A stretch of DNA of 64,000 bases from Triticum aestivum (Eukaryota; Streptophyta; Magnoliopsida; Poales; Poaceae): NCBI RefSeq assembly GCF_018294505.1, contig NC_057802.1:314888209-314952208 (forward strand). Direction: 5' to 3'. Each line of letters starts with the position of its first letter. Position 1 is the first letter of the stretch. Of this stretch, positions 25,910 through 36,683 are shown piece by piece. The position numbers and the translations under genes are program-made. The notes below the pieces were generated by a model that searched no databases, was not told where the DNA came from, and saw only the letters and a list, made by a program, of their open reading frames with translations.

Positions 25910-26641
25910 CTAGAAAAATTGCTCAGTCGAAGACTCCATGATATCTACTCCGGCTTCATCCTCCAAATCATCATCACTGGGGTCCGAGTCGGTGTCGTCG
26001 ATGATGATGTAATTCTCCGGGTAAGTAGAATTGCCGTCATCTCCTCCTGGTGCTGGGTCTCCCATGAAAACTCCTAGCTTCTTTGTCAGGTCGCCATTCT
26101 TCTCTACTAGTGCGACGATTTCCTCCATATAATCCTCACGTGTAGCCTTGAGTTCTTCCTCCAGTTCCATGATCCTAGTCTTTGCCTTCTTCAGATCTAT
26201 CATGTCTGCGCACATCTGGTTCTCCTGGCGACGAATGTGCTGGTTTAACTCCTGGATGAAAGCTGCAATAGATCTATCCTTCCTGGTGCTGATCATCTCC
26301 CATTGCTCCTCTCGGCACCCACAAATCTGATAGATAGTATCCTTGAGATTATTGTGGTACACTTCTCCAATGCGTCCCATGGTGATGTGGGCTGCCATGC
26401 TCTTCCCTAGACTCCAGGTTGGTGCATCAAAGGAAAACTCTATGGGCTCAGTGACTCGCGTGAACGTCCTTCCTGGAACTTGAACTTGAATCATCCAGCG
26501 CTCCTCTTCTGGTAGTGTGGCATTGTAGGTCCCAGTGAAGCTTGGTATTCCGATGTTCAGGTACTTAGTAACTTCCTTCAAGTGTCGTCCAAAAGGTGTA
26601 TCCTCATCTAGTTGCGCGAACTTGTTCCTTGCATCCGCCAT
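25910..26641 (-). CDS. Element C pre-gag ORF, 243 aa, unknown function
   Basis: An uninterrupted frame lying between the primer-binding site (26737-26748) and gag (25710). It starts MADARNKFAQLDEDTPFGRH. The N-terminal two thirds look globular (PSFTGTY, WMIQVQVPGRTF, FSFDAPTWSLG). Residues about 140-195 are Lys/Glu/Leu-rich with coiled-coil spacing (KKAKTRIMELEEELKA), and the C-terminus is very acidic (DDTDSDPSDDDLEDEAGVD). I recognise no named domain. It is the only intact ORF in an element whose gag and pol are both broken, so it may have been maintained or may have escaped by chance. It belongs to the retroelement, not to a host gene. Confidence 0.7.
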   Translation of the reverse strand: MADARNKFAQLDEDTPFGRHLKEVTKYLNIGIPSFTGTYNATLPEEERWMIQVQVPGRTFTRVTEPIEFSFDAPTWSLGKSMAAHITMGRIGEVYHNNLKDTIYQICGCREEQWEMISTRKDRSIAAFIQELNQHIRRQENQMCADMIDLKKAKTRIMELEEELKATREDYMEEIVALVEKNGDLTKKLGVFMGDPAPGGDDGNSTYPENYIIIDDTDSDPSDDDLEDEAGVDIMESSTEQFF

Positions 26642-26736
26642 CCTAAAAGAGTGGAAGAAAGGAGAGGAGTCAGAAATGAGAAGAGAGTAGTGATCTAGGG
26701 CTTTAGCTTAGTAGTCGTGTACTACAGTCAGTGTGT

Positions 26737-26748
26737 GCTCTGATACCA
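26737..26748 (-). other. Element C primer-binding site
   Basis: Minus-strand TGGTATCAGAGC, the complement of the 3' end of initiator methionine tRNA, five bases past the LTR end. It fixes the 5' LTR boundary at 26753. Confidence 0.9.
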
Positions 26749-26752
26749 TCTC

Positions 26753-29389
26753 TGTAGCGACCAGACCTCAAACAGTCTAGTCTCCATGCATCAGTGTCAT
26801 CCCTGGATCGGTAATGCTGACACGCACAGTACTTTGAAGGATTTATAACAGAGTAGCAATCACACACTTATTACATCGAATAGTTCAAGAGAACTCAATA
26901 CAAATAAATATGGCTTAAGGCCATCTAAATACGATAACAACGGAAGGCTTGGAAGATAAAGTGAGTCCATCAACTCCAACGGCATCACTGAGTATAAGAC
27001 CATGACCTAAGGCTCCTTACCCGTCGTCTGAAAAGTCTGCAACATGATACGTTGCAGCCCGAAAACGGGTCAGCACATGGAATATGCTGGCAATGTAACA
27101 CATAGAGAGTAATGAACAGAATAATGCTATCACTACATGCATATTTGGCTGGTGGAAAGCTCTATGGTTACAGTTTTGCGAAAAGCCAATTTTTCCCTGC
27201 CACAAAGGAATAAATTTTATTTAACTATCATGGTGGTTGTTAAACATTGAGAAGGTACCTCCAACTCAATCCCAATTAAGAACGTGATTAACCCAATCAA
27301 ATTAAATTAAGTAACATGATGATGAGATTCACATGATAATCCAAGAACTAGATACTCAAGATGTCCATAACCGGGGACACGGCTAACCATGATTAGATTG
27401 TACACCCTGCAGAGGTTTGCGCACTTTTCCCCACAAGACTCGATCGCCTCCGCTTGATTTATCGCACTACAAGGTGTTTGAGAAACGGATGACCGAGACA
27501 CAGTCTTTCAGAAACACTACTCTTTACTCCGGGTGGACAGTTACACCTACTTTCCCCTACATCTGCTAGCCCACCTCTTCAAGAGGTCATGTAACCTACT
27601 CAACTATGCTAGAGCCCATAATAGCTTGTGGCTGCACACGGAAGTTTCTAGCATGAATAATCTCATGATCCCTTTGAGTCTGGGTGGTGGTCCATAGGAT
27701 GATCACACGGGTACTCCGGGATATCCAAAAATACAGGCAACAGTGGGTTCTCCAGGTGCCTCAATCCACCCAGATGTTTATTTAAGTAGCCACCTTAAGT
27801 TGAACCATAAATTAATAATCTCACAACTGTCATGAAGAATTCACTCAAACCCAATCCACGTTTACGAGCATAGCATAGCAATATAAGCAAACGTAGAAGT
27901 AACTCCCAAAGGTTTGACGATAAACATGGCAATAGGTACTACCTCTTCTACTTCCCAAAACCCACATATTAATCAGATCCTAATCATGCAATTGTTTGAG
28001 GATTGATCTAATGCAATAAAACTGGGTGGTAAAGAGGTATGATCAAAGTGTTACTTGCGTTGCTGATGGTCCGTGAAACCTAGAGACTCGTAGTAGCACG
28101 CTTCGCACTCCGGGTACTCTATCGCAAACAAGCAATACATACATAAGCAATCAAGAAAGGGTGCACGAGTAAAACTCAAAATAAGAGATCTAACCAGAAA
28201 GTTCAACTTAAGAACTCCGGTTTACAAAAAGAATCAAATCGAACGAAGCAACGAAACTCAAACGACGAAAGAAACAAGCTTCGTTTACTAATCCGGACTT
28301 AACTCAAATTTTACAGTAGCAAAAACTTGTTTGAGTAGGTTAAACGGAAAGAGGGTTTCGAGACGAAACTCTAGGTGCTTGAATCGCGTGATTCCGATAA
28401 GCAAGCGAAAAGTTATACTAAAACGAAAAACAGATCGGAAATCGCGATCAGAAATAATCGCGGAAAATCCGAGAAAAAGAAAACTGACGAAAAGGCTAAC
28501 GAACGAACGTTCGTTGTCCGTGAAAAGAAAAACGAAAACCGTTCGTTAAAACGAACGAACGAACGAACGAGTGTTCGCTAAATAAACTAAACCGAAAAAA
28601 ACAGATCTAGGGTTTTTTAAACCGAACGAAAAACCGGATGGGAAAACCGAACTGTTTTCTCGAGGAAAACTGCCGGCGGCGGGGCGGCGGCTACCTCCGG
28701 CGAGGGGCGGCGGGCGGCTCCGGCGAGGCGGCGGGGTCAGCGGGCGGAACTCCGGCGTCGGATCGGGCGACGGCGTCGGGCGGCGGCGGCGGCTTAGGGT
28801 TAGGGTTTCGGCGGCTCGGGCGGCTTGGGCTGTCGGGGCCGGGGGCGGCGCCTTATAAAGGCCTGGCCAGGAGAGTCCTGGCCGAACACGGCCCAAAGTC
28901 GGTTTCGCGATTTTTTTAAAATAATTTTGCGCAGAAAAACAAATAAAAGAAATACTAAATGGACTCCAAAAATCCCGAAATAAATTTTCCCCCACTTCTA
29001 AAATCAAGCCGGACAAGATGAACATTTATTTGGGGCCTAAATGCAATTTAGAAAAAACGCGTATTTTTCCTAGTTCAAATAAAATCAAATAAAATCAAAT
29101 AATTGTTTTTAATATTTTTCCTCCAATATTTCATTATTTGTGGAGAAGTCATTTTATCCCCTCTCATATATTTTGATATGAAATTTTTTCGGAGAGAAAA
29201 TAATAAACAGATGATCCTATTTTCAAAATTTGAGAAAACCCAAATATGAAAATAACGAAATCCCCAACTCTCTCCGTGGGTCCTTGAGTTGCGTGGAATT
29301 TCTAGGATCGCAAATCAAAACGTAACAAAGTATGATATGCATGATGATCTAATGTATAACATTTCAAATTGAAAATTTGGGATGTTACA
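26753..29389 (-). repeat. Element C 5' LTR (2637 bp)
   Basis: The longer LTR of the pair. It has a TATA box in CCTTATAAAGG (about 28850-28860) and a telo-box-like AAACCCTAACCCTAA on the minus strand (28794-28808). It retains three segments missing from the 3' LTR: about 28490-28570 (AACG-rich), about 28610-28652 and a ~30-bp GC-rich piece near 28.69-28.72 kb. Confidence 0.93.
28494..28572. repeat. AACG-rich short tandem repeat in LTR
   Basis: Clusters of AACG and its inverted form CGTT (GAACGAACGTTCGTT, then AACGAACGAACGAACGAACGA). Open frames through this part (28331-28581) are products of the repeat and are not genes. Confidence 0.85.
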
Positions 29390-29958
29390 GACACGCAGGT
29401 CATACAATAAATTAAGACAACTCCTATGGCTCCTGCCGGTTGTCATAATCATCGACATGCAAGTCGTGATTCCTATTACAAGAACATGATCAATCTCATA
29501 CATCATATATATATAATTCATCACATCCTTTTGGCCATATCACATCACATAGCATACCCTGCAAAAACAAGTTAGACGTCCTCTAATTGTTGTTGCATGT
29601 TTTACGTGGCTGCTATGGGTTTCTAGCAAGAACGTTTCTTACCTACGCAAAAGCCACAACGGTGATATGCCAATTGCTATTTACCCTTCATAAGGATCCT
29701 CTTCATCGAATCCGATCCGAGTAAAGTGGGAGAGACAGACACCCGCTAGCCACCTTATGCATCAAGTGCATGTCAGTCGGTGGAACCTGTCTCACGTAAG
29801 AGTACGTGTAAGGTCGGTCCGGGCCGCTTCATCCCACAATGCCGTCGAATCAAGATAAGACTAGTAACGGCAAGCAAATTGAACAAATCATCGCCCACAA
29901 GTACTTTGTGTTCTACTCGTGCATAGAATCTACGCATAGACCTAGCTCATGATGCCAC
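29390..29958 (-). other. Element B 5' leader and primer-binding site
   Basis: The continuation of element B beyond the element C insertion. Next to the 5' LTR, the minus strand reads GTGGCATCATGAGCTAGG, a degenerate form of the initiator-Met-tRNA primer site with one inserted base. The rest is untranslated leader without open frames of interest. Confidence 0.75.
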
Positions 29959-31728
29959 TGTTGGGGAACGTAGCAGAAATTCAAAATTTTCTACGCATCA
30001 CCAAGATCAATCTATGGAGTAACTAGCAACGAGAGAGAGGGGAGTGCATCTTCATACCCTTGAAGATCGCGATGCGGAAGCGTTGCAAGAACGCGGTCGG
30101 TGGAGTCGTACACGAAGCGATTCAGATCGCGGCAGAATCCGATCTAAGCACCGAACAACGGTGCCTCCGCGTTCAACACACGTGCAGCCCGGTGACGTCT
30201 CCCGCGCCTTGATCCAGCAAGGGAGAGGGAGAGGTTGGGGAAGACTCCGTCCAGCAGCAACACGACGGCGTGGTGGTGGTGGAGGAGCGTGGCACTCCAG
30301 CAGGGCTTCGCCAAGCACTGCGAGAGACGAGGAGGAAGAGGGGTAGGGCTGCGCCAAGAGAGAAGGAGACTCGTGTGTATGGCAGCCCCAAAACCCCCAC
30401 TATATATAGGGGAAGGGGAGGGGCTACGCCCCCATCTAGGGTTCCCCCCTAGGGGTGGCGGCCAGCCCTAGATGCATCTAGGGGGCGGCCAGAGGGGGAG
30501 AGAGGGGGCGGGCGCACCCTAGGTGGGCCTTAGGCCCATGGGAGCCTAGGGTTTTCCCCCTTCCCTGCGCCTTGGGCCTCTTATGGGAGGTGCACCAGCC
30601 CACCTAGGGACTGGTCCCTTCACACACTTGGCCCACGCAGGCCTCCGGGGTTGGTGGCCCCTCCCGGTGGACCCCCGAACCCTTCAGGTGGTCCCGGTAC
30701 GTTACCGATAATGCCCAGAACACTTCCGGTGTCCAAAACGGGACTTCCCATATATAAAACATTACCTCCGGACCATTCCGGAACTCCTCGTGACGTCCTG
30801 GATCTCATCCGGGACTCCGAACAACATTCGGTAACCACGTACATCTATTCCCTATAATGCTAGCGTCATCGAACCTTAAGTGTGTAGACCCTACGGGTTC
30901 GGGAATCATGCAGACATGACCGAGACATCTCTCCGGCCAATAACCAACAGCGGGATCTGGATACCCATGTTGGCTCCCACATGTTCCACGATGATCTCAT
31001 CGGATGAACCACGATGTCGGGGATTCAATCAATCCCGTATACAATTCCCTTTGTCAATCGGTATGTTACTTGCCCGAGATTCGATCGTCGGTATCCCAAT
31101 ACCTCGTTCAATCTCGTTACCGGCAAGTCACTTTACTCGTTCCGTAATGCATGATCCCGTGACTAACTACTTAGTCACATTGAGCTCATTATGATGATGC
31201 ATTACCGAGTGGGCCCAGAGATACCTCTCCAACATACGGAGTGACAAATCCCAGTCTCGATTCGTGCCAACCCAAGAGACACTTTCGGAGATACCTTTAG
31301 TGTATCTTTATAGCCACCCAGTTACGTTGTGACGTTTGGTACACCCAAAGCATTCCTACGGTATCCGGGAGTTGCACAATCTCATGGTCTAAGGAAATGA
31401 TACTTGACATTACAAAAGCTCTTAGCAAACGAACTACACGATCTTGTGCTATGCTTAGGATTGGGTCTTGTCCATCACATCATTCTCCTAATGATGTGAT
31501 CCCGTTATCAATGACATCCAATGTCCATGGTCAGGAAACCATAACCATCTATTGATCAACAAGCTAGTCAACTAGAGGCTCACTAGGGACATGTTGTGGT
31601 CTATGTATTCACACATGTATTACGATTTCCAGTTAATACAATTATAGCATGAACAATAGACAATTATCATGAACAAGGAAATATAATAATAACCATTTTA
31701 TTATTGCCTCTAGGGCATATTTCCAACA
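29959..31728 (-). repeat. Element B 5' LTR
   Basis: 1770-bp partner of the LTR at 12480-14256, bounded by TGTTGGGGAACG and CATATTTCCAACA as read on the plus strand. The TATATATA box recurs at about 30400-30408. It is followed immediately by the ACAAG target duplication. Confidence 0.93.
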
Positions 31729-33103
31729 ACAAGTCAAAGCACATGCGGAAGCTTAACATGTCTGAGTATAGACATCTACAAATGAAAAAGGCTGAGAAGC
31801 CTAACTATCTACCAGGTCCTGTCGAGGGCACAAGATCGTATCTGAGGTATCAAACTAAACGTCGAAGTCCACACGGAACTACTAACGAGACTGACGTCTC
31901 TCTGCAAAACATAAAATAGGCAAACGTGAGTACAAATGTACCCAGCAAGACTTACATCAGAACTAACTACATATGCATGATTATCAACAAAGGGGGGTGG
32001 AGTTTAACTGCAGCAAGCCAGCTTTGACTCAGTGGCTATCCTAAACTATGACTGCAAGTAACTCTTTTGAGGTGGCGCACACGAGTCCACATATTCACCA
32101 TATCAATACACCACTATGGATCCGCTCCCGGCTCTCTACGAGAAGGCCATCCATAGCACTCACGCTTATCTTGCGCATTTTAGAGTATCCACTTTCACTT
32201 GTCTATGAACTGTATAGGAAACCAAGTAGTCCTTTACCGCGGACGCGGCTATTCGAATAGATGATGTTAACCCTGTAGGGGTGTACTTCTTCACACACGC
32301 TCTCGCCACTTACCGCCATGTACACGTCATGTATCTCGGCAACCTTCAAGCGGAAGCCTGGCGAGGGTGTCGGCCACGGCCTACCTAAACACTCAAGTCT
32401 CTAGTCCAGGTTTATCGCCTATTCAGGTTCCATCCGCAGGGAGTCCGGCCGAGGTTTCCACATACGGCCCCGAACGATGTGAGCAGGGTTCCCGTGACAC
32501 CAAACGGGCGCCCGGTACACCGTGCCACGTGCCTACCGCATCACAGCCACCCCTCGGGTCAGCATTGCGCACGGCCTCCAGCATACTACAAACACCAGAA
32601 ACTACTTGCAACTCCTGGACAGAGGACAAGGGTGGATAAGAAGCCGAGAGGGTCCATTGGTTTCGGGCCCAATGCATGGTAGTAGCTGAATCTTAAATCA
32701 CACATACAGATCTCAGTGCTTAAGGACGGTTCCAATGAAACAACCCACCATGTACTCCTACATGGCCTCTCATCGATACCTTTACCAAAATCGTGTTCAC
32801 ACCCGGTAGGACATGTTCATCACCATTCCAATTCATCCCCGATGAATCAGACCTGACTCAACTCTAAGCAGTAGCAGGCATGACAAACAAGCATGAATGA
32901 GTAGGCACATCAGGGCTCAAACAACTCCTACTCATGCTAGTGGGTTTCATCTATTTACTGTGGCAATGACAGGTCATGCAGAGGAAAAGGGGTTCAACTA
33001 CTGCAGCATGTAACAGTTGAATCGATGTTGTCCTAATGCAGTAAAAGAGAGCAGGAGTGAGAGAGTGGGATTGTATCGGAATGAACAAGGGGTTTTTGCT
33101 TGC

Positions 33104-34792
33104 TGAAAGGATCGAGAAGAGGTGTCTAGAGGGGGGGGGGGTGAATAGACTCTAATCAAGAAAAGTTGCAGTTTTTAATTCTTTAGGTTTATGTGGAGTT
33201 TAGCACAAGTTTAAACATCCCCAATATATATCAAGCAAGCATGCAAGCATACAAAGGGTATATGAGCAGCGGAAAGTAAAGCATGCAAGTTGCAAGAAAG
33301 TAAAGAGAAGGGATTGGAGTGTGCAAACGCAATTTGGAGACACGGAGATTTTTATCCGTGGTTCCGATAGGTGGTGCTATCGTACATCCATGTTGATGGA
33401 GACTTCAACCCACGAAGGGTAACGGTTGCGCGAGTCCACGGAGGGCTCCACCCACGAAGGGTCCACGAAGAAGCAACCTTGTCTATCCCACCATGGCCGT
33501 CGCCCACGAAGGACTTGCCTCACTAGGGTAGATCTTCACGAAGTAGGCGATCTCCTTGCCCTTACAAACTCCTTGGTTCAACTCCACAATCTTGTCGGAG
33601 GCTCCCAAGTGACACCTAGCCAATCTAGGAGACACCACTCTCCAAGAAGTAACAAATGGTGTGTTGATGATGAACTCCTTGCTCTTGTGCTTCAAATGAT
33701 AGTCTCCCCAATACTCAACTCTCTCTCATAGGATTGGATTTGGTAGAAAGAAGATTTGAGTGGAAATCAACTTGGGGAAGGCTAGAGATCAAGATTCATG
33801 TGGTTGGAATGGAATATCTTGACCACAACACAAGTGTAGGTGGTTCTCTCTCAGAAAATATGTATTGGAAGTGTAGGCATATTCTGATGGCTCTCTCCCC
33901 GAATGAAGAGTGGGTGGAGGGGTATATATAGCCTCCACACAAAATCTAATCGTTACACACAAATCACCAAACTCGGTGGGACCGGATCCTTAAACTCGGT
34001 CGGACCGATTTAGTTCAAAATATGAACGTTAGGATTCTCGGTGGGACCGACATGTCAACTCGGTGAGACCGATGTCATTAGGGTTAGGGCATAACGTAAT
34101 CTCGGTGAGACCGATTACACAAACTCGGTGAGACCGATTTTGGTAATAGCCAAACAGAGAGTTGGTCAGGCAAACTCGGTGGGACCGATTCGCTCATCTC
34201 GGTTGGACCGAAACGTTACGAAAAGGAAATAGAGAGTTTGCATTGCAATCTCGGTGGGACCAATCGCTCATCTCGGTTTGACCGAAACGTTACGAAGGGA
34301 AACAGAGAGTTTGCAACCCCATCTCGGTGAGACCGAGATCCCTATTGGTGAGACCGAATTGATTAGGGTTACTGGCAGTGGCTATGTCAACTGAACTCGG
34401 TGGCTCCGGATGTGAAACTTTGGTGGGGCCGAGTTGGACTTTTTGGTTTAGGACATATGTGGATATGAGAAAGTAGTGGAGGGTTTTGGAGCATATCACT
34501 AAGCATTTTGAGCAAGATCCTCATTAAGCAACACCTCATCCCTTCTTAATAGTATTGGCTTTTCCTATAGACTCAATGTGATCTTGGATCACTAAAATAG
34601 AAAATGTAGAGTCTTGTGCTTTGAGCTTGAGCCAATCCTTTGTCCTTAGCATTTTGAAGGGGTTCCACATCCTCTAGTCCATGCCACTCCATTGTTGAAC
34701 TTATCTGAAACATACTAGATAGAAGCATTAGTCCAACAAGAGATATGTTGGCATTAATTACCAAAATCACCCAGGGAGCACGTGTGCTTTCA
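33104..34792 (-). repeat. Element D 3' LTR
   Basis: 1689 bp, starting TGAAAGCAC on the minus strand next to the polypurine tract AAAAAGGGGGAGAT (34793-34806). A TATATATA box lies at about 33922-33930. It contains an array of palindromic TCGGT...ACCGA motifs, listed separately. Confidence 0.92.
33972..34437. repeat. Array of palindromic TCGGTNNGACCGA motifs (3' LTR of D)
   Basis: About 14 copies of a short inverted repeat, CTCGGTGGGACCGA and close variants, spaced irregularly 20-45 bases apart. Arms TCGGT and ACCGA are complementary around a 3-base loop. Copies vary most in the loop (GGG, GAG, TGG, TTT), leaving most arms intact. Confidence 0.9.
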
Positions 34793-36683
34793 ATCTCCCC
34801 CTTTTTGGTAATTGATGACAACATACATTAAAGCTTTAAATAAAGATATAGAGAATTACAAGTAAAGCTTTGGAAAGACATGTAACATGCATAGGCTCCC
34901 CCTACATGTATGCAATCATGTAATTATGAAACATAGGAGCATGTGAATGCATAAGCATGACAGAGTAAACCATGTGTTACATGTATCTTGGCTATATGCA
35001 TCAGAGCAAATGATGTAAACATAGGAAATGTGTCTTCATGCTCATGAGTCCTTCTTGCAAACAGTATGTACAACAGCAAGAGATCCTCACACACATGCCT
35101 GTGATGCATATACTTACCTTGTGATCTTAAGTTGGCTTAGGAAAGAATGAACCTGAGTAAACAAGGTTAGATAACACAGATACATCTACTAGCCAAAGCA
35201 AACAACAAGAACCACAAAAGTACCAATACTGGGATGACATGTAGAGAGTGAGTACTGAGTACTCCATTGGATATAGACATGTCCCCAGAGGTAAAGATGT
35301 ATAATGAAATCAGAGATTTCCTTCCCTTGGATGTCTTGCTCCCCCTGAATCTAACATGGGATACCGGGAGACGATAGGGAACAGAAAATCAGAGCAAAAG
35401 AAAGGAAACAGAGCTAATGCAAACAATCAAATATGAATATGTCTTTCCCCTCTTAAAGACATGTAACTTCTCTCCTCTTGAACACCAGGCATCTGGGTTT
35501 TTTTACACTTTCCCCCTGAGTATTTTCTCCCCCTTTGTTGTGATTTATTTTTAAGCTTTGATGTGCTCTCTCTCCCCCTTTGACATCAATTTCCAAGAAG
35601 GGCTCAAAGGGTTTTGTCCTTGAGTCACAAAGCAAGTCGAATGTGATGCTGGTAGAGGACAAGAATCATTGAGTGGAGGTGGAGCAAAAATAATTCAGGA
35701 ATAAATGGCAAGTTGTCTTTCCTGTAGTGGAATTGGTGGCACCGAGCTGTGTGCTTCGGTTGTGCCGAAAGAATTCGGTTGGGCCAAAGGAAACAAACCG
35801 GTGTGACCGAGTTCACCACAGTAAAAACACTTGTCACCTCAGCTCACTAGGCACTTTAAGATCTCACAAGGATTTGCAAGGAATTAGCTGAAAGATTTGC
35901 AATGAATTGGATGCTGAAAATGCAGAACAGAAAGAAAAAGAAAAAGAAAAGATCTAGATGAAGTCACCTATTTTTTTAAATTGAAAGGGGAAACACATAT
36001 GCAAGAGACAAATGCAAGAGGAAACACATGAGAACTTCATCTAGAATTGGGCGGTGACAAAGTCACCTATGTTAGAGTATATTGACATAAGAGTCAAGTG
36101 AGGTCACTTGATCTTTGGTCATACTCATCGTTTAAGCTCAAAATGGGGTTACCATTTTTCGGTTAAGCATCTTGATGTATTCACATCTTGTTGAGTTTCT
36201 TTGACCCATGTCTTGGGGTAAAGCTTCTCTAAGATGGAATAACATACCTTGGGTGGTGGTGTTGATCTTGATCATGTAGTTGAACTTGTGTGAGTTGCTC
36301 AGGGTTGATGTAGCTCATCAAGAGTTGGGAGCACCACTTGGAATTTGAGTTCATCTACCTACATGGGTTAGTCTTGCAAGGAAGAGCACTTGTGTATTCA
36401 AAATGACAATCATAAATCTTAATGTAGAATTTGTCAAAGGATATGTTTGAAGGGTTTTGTGCTTCCTTGTCTTCAACCACCATTGTCTAGAGACTTGGTG
36501 ATGTAGAGATTGCTTAAGATGTGAGTGAGTTGCAATCTCATAGATTTAGATTCATCCAAGTACCTACAAAGGTTAGATAGCATGCAAGGGTGCAAAAATA
36601 TCCAAGACATATAGATAGCATCATGAAAGAAATATCAAGGATTAGTCAAAGGCTCATGCCTTGCATGTATCCAAATGGAGTTC
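34793..36683 (-). other. Element D 3' untranslated region with repeated PPT-like motifs
   Basis: There is no coding sequence in the 1.9 kb between RNase H and the 3' LTR. Polypurine-tract-like GGGGGAG blocks recur on the minus strand near 34.80, 34.89, 35.34, 35.51, 35.53 and 35.57 kb. Four more TCGGT/ACCGA-type motifs occur at 35733-35813. The extra 3' ORF present in element F is missing here. Confidence 0.75.

Larger units (their letters stand above)
18785..29389 (-). mobile_element. Element C, Tekay/Del-type chromovirus (Gypsy), full span
   Basis: A 10.6-kb element inserted in the leader of element B, with exact target duplications GACAC (18780-18784 and 29390-29394). LTRs are 18785-21281 and 26753-29389. 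The minus-strand ends are TGTAACATCCC and GGTCGCTACA. Gene order on the minus strand is leader ORF, gag, protease, RT-RNase H, integrase and a chromodomain-like tail, which is the Gypsy chromovirus order. The TSD, PBS and PPT all agree on the boundaries. Confidence 0.93.
12480..31728 (-). mobile_element. Element B, Angela/BARE/WIS-type Copia, full span
   Basis: LTRs of 1777 bp (12480-14256) and 1770 bp (29959-31728) flank an internal region, with exact 5-bp target duplications ACAAG (12475-12479 and 31729-31733). The minus-strand LTR starts TGTTGGAAATATGCC and ends in CGTTCCCCAACA, the characteristic Angela-type ends. Element C is inserted in its leader. I count nine substitutions over the first ~480 bases of the LTR pair, so this is a moderately old insertion. 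Confidence 0.93.

Noticed and set aside
25910..26641. Host gene captured between gag and the LTR of element C
   Set aside because: No introns, promoter or host domain seen, and it sits exactly in the leader position; I keep it as an element gene of unknown role.
28331..28581. Two Lys/Arg-rich open frames on the plus strand
   Set aside because: Produced by the AACG-rich repeat in the 5' LTR of element C; absent from the other LTR.
33972..34437. CRISPR-like impression from regularly repeated CTCGGTGGGACCGA motifs
   Set aside because: Repeats are about 14 bases, imperfect and unevenly spaced within an LTR, and are duplicated in the partner LTR; this is a plant retrotransposon.
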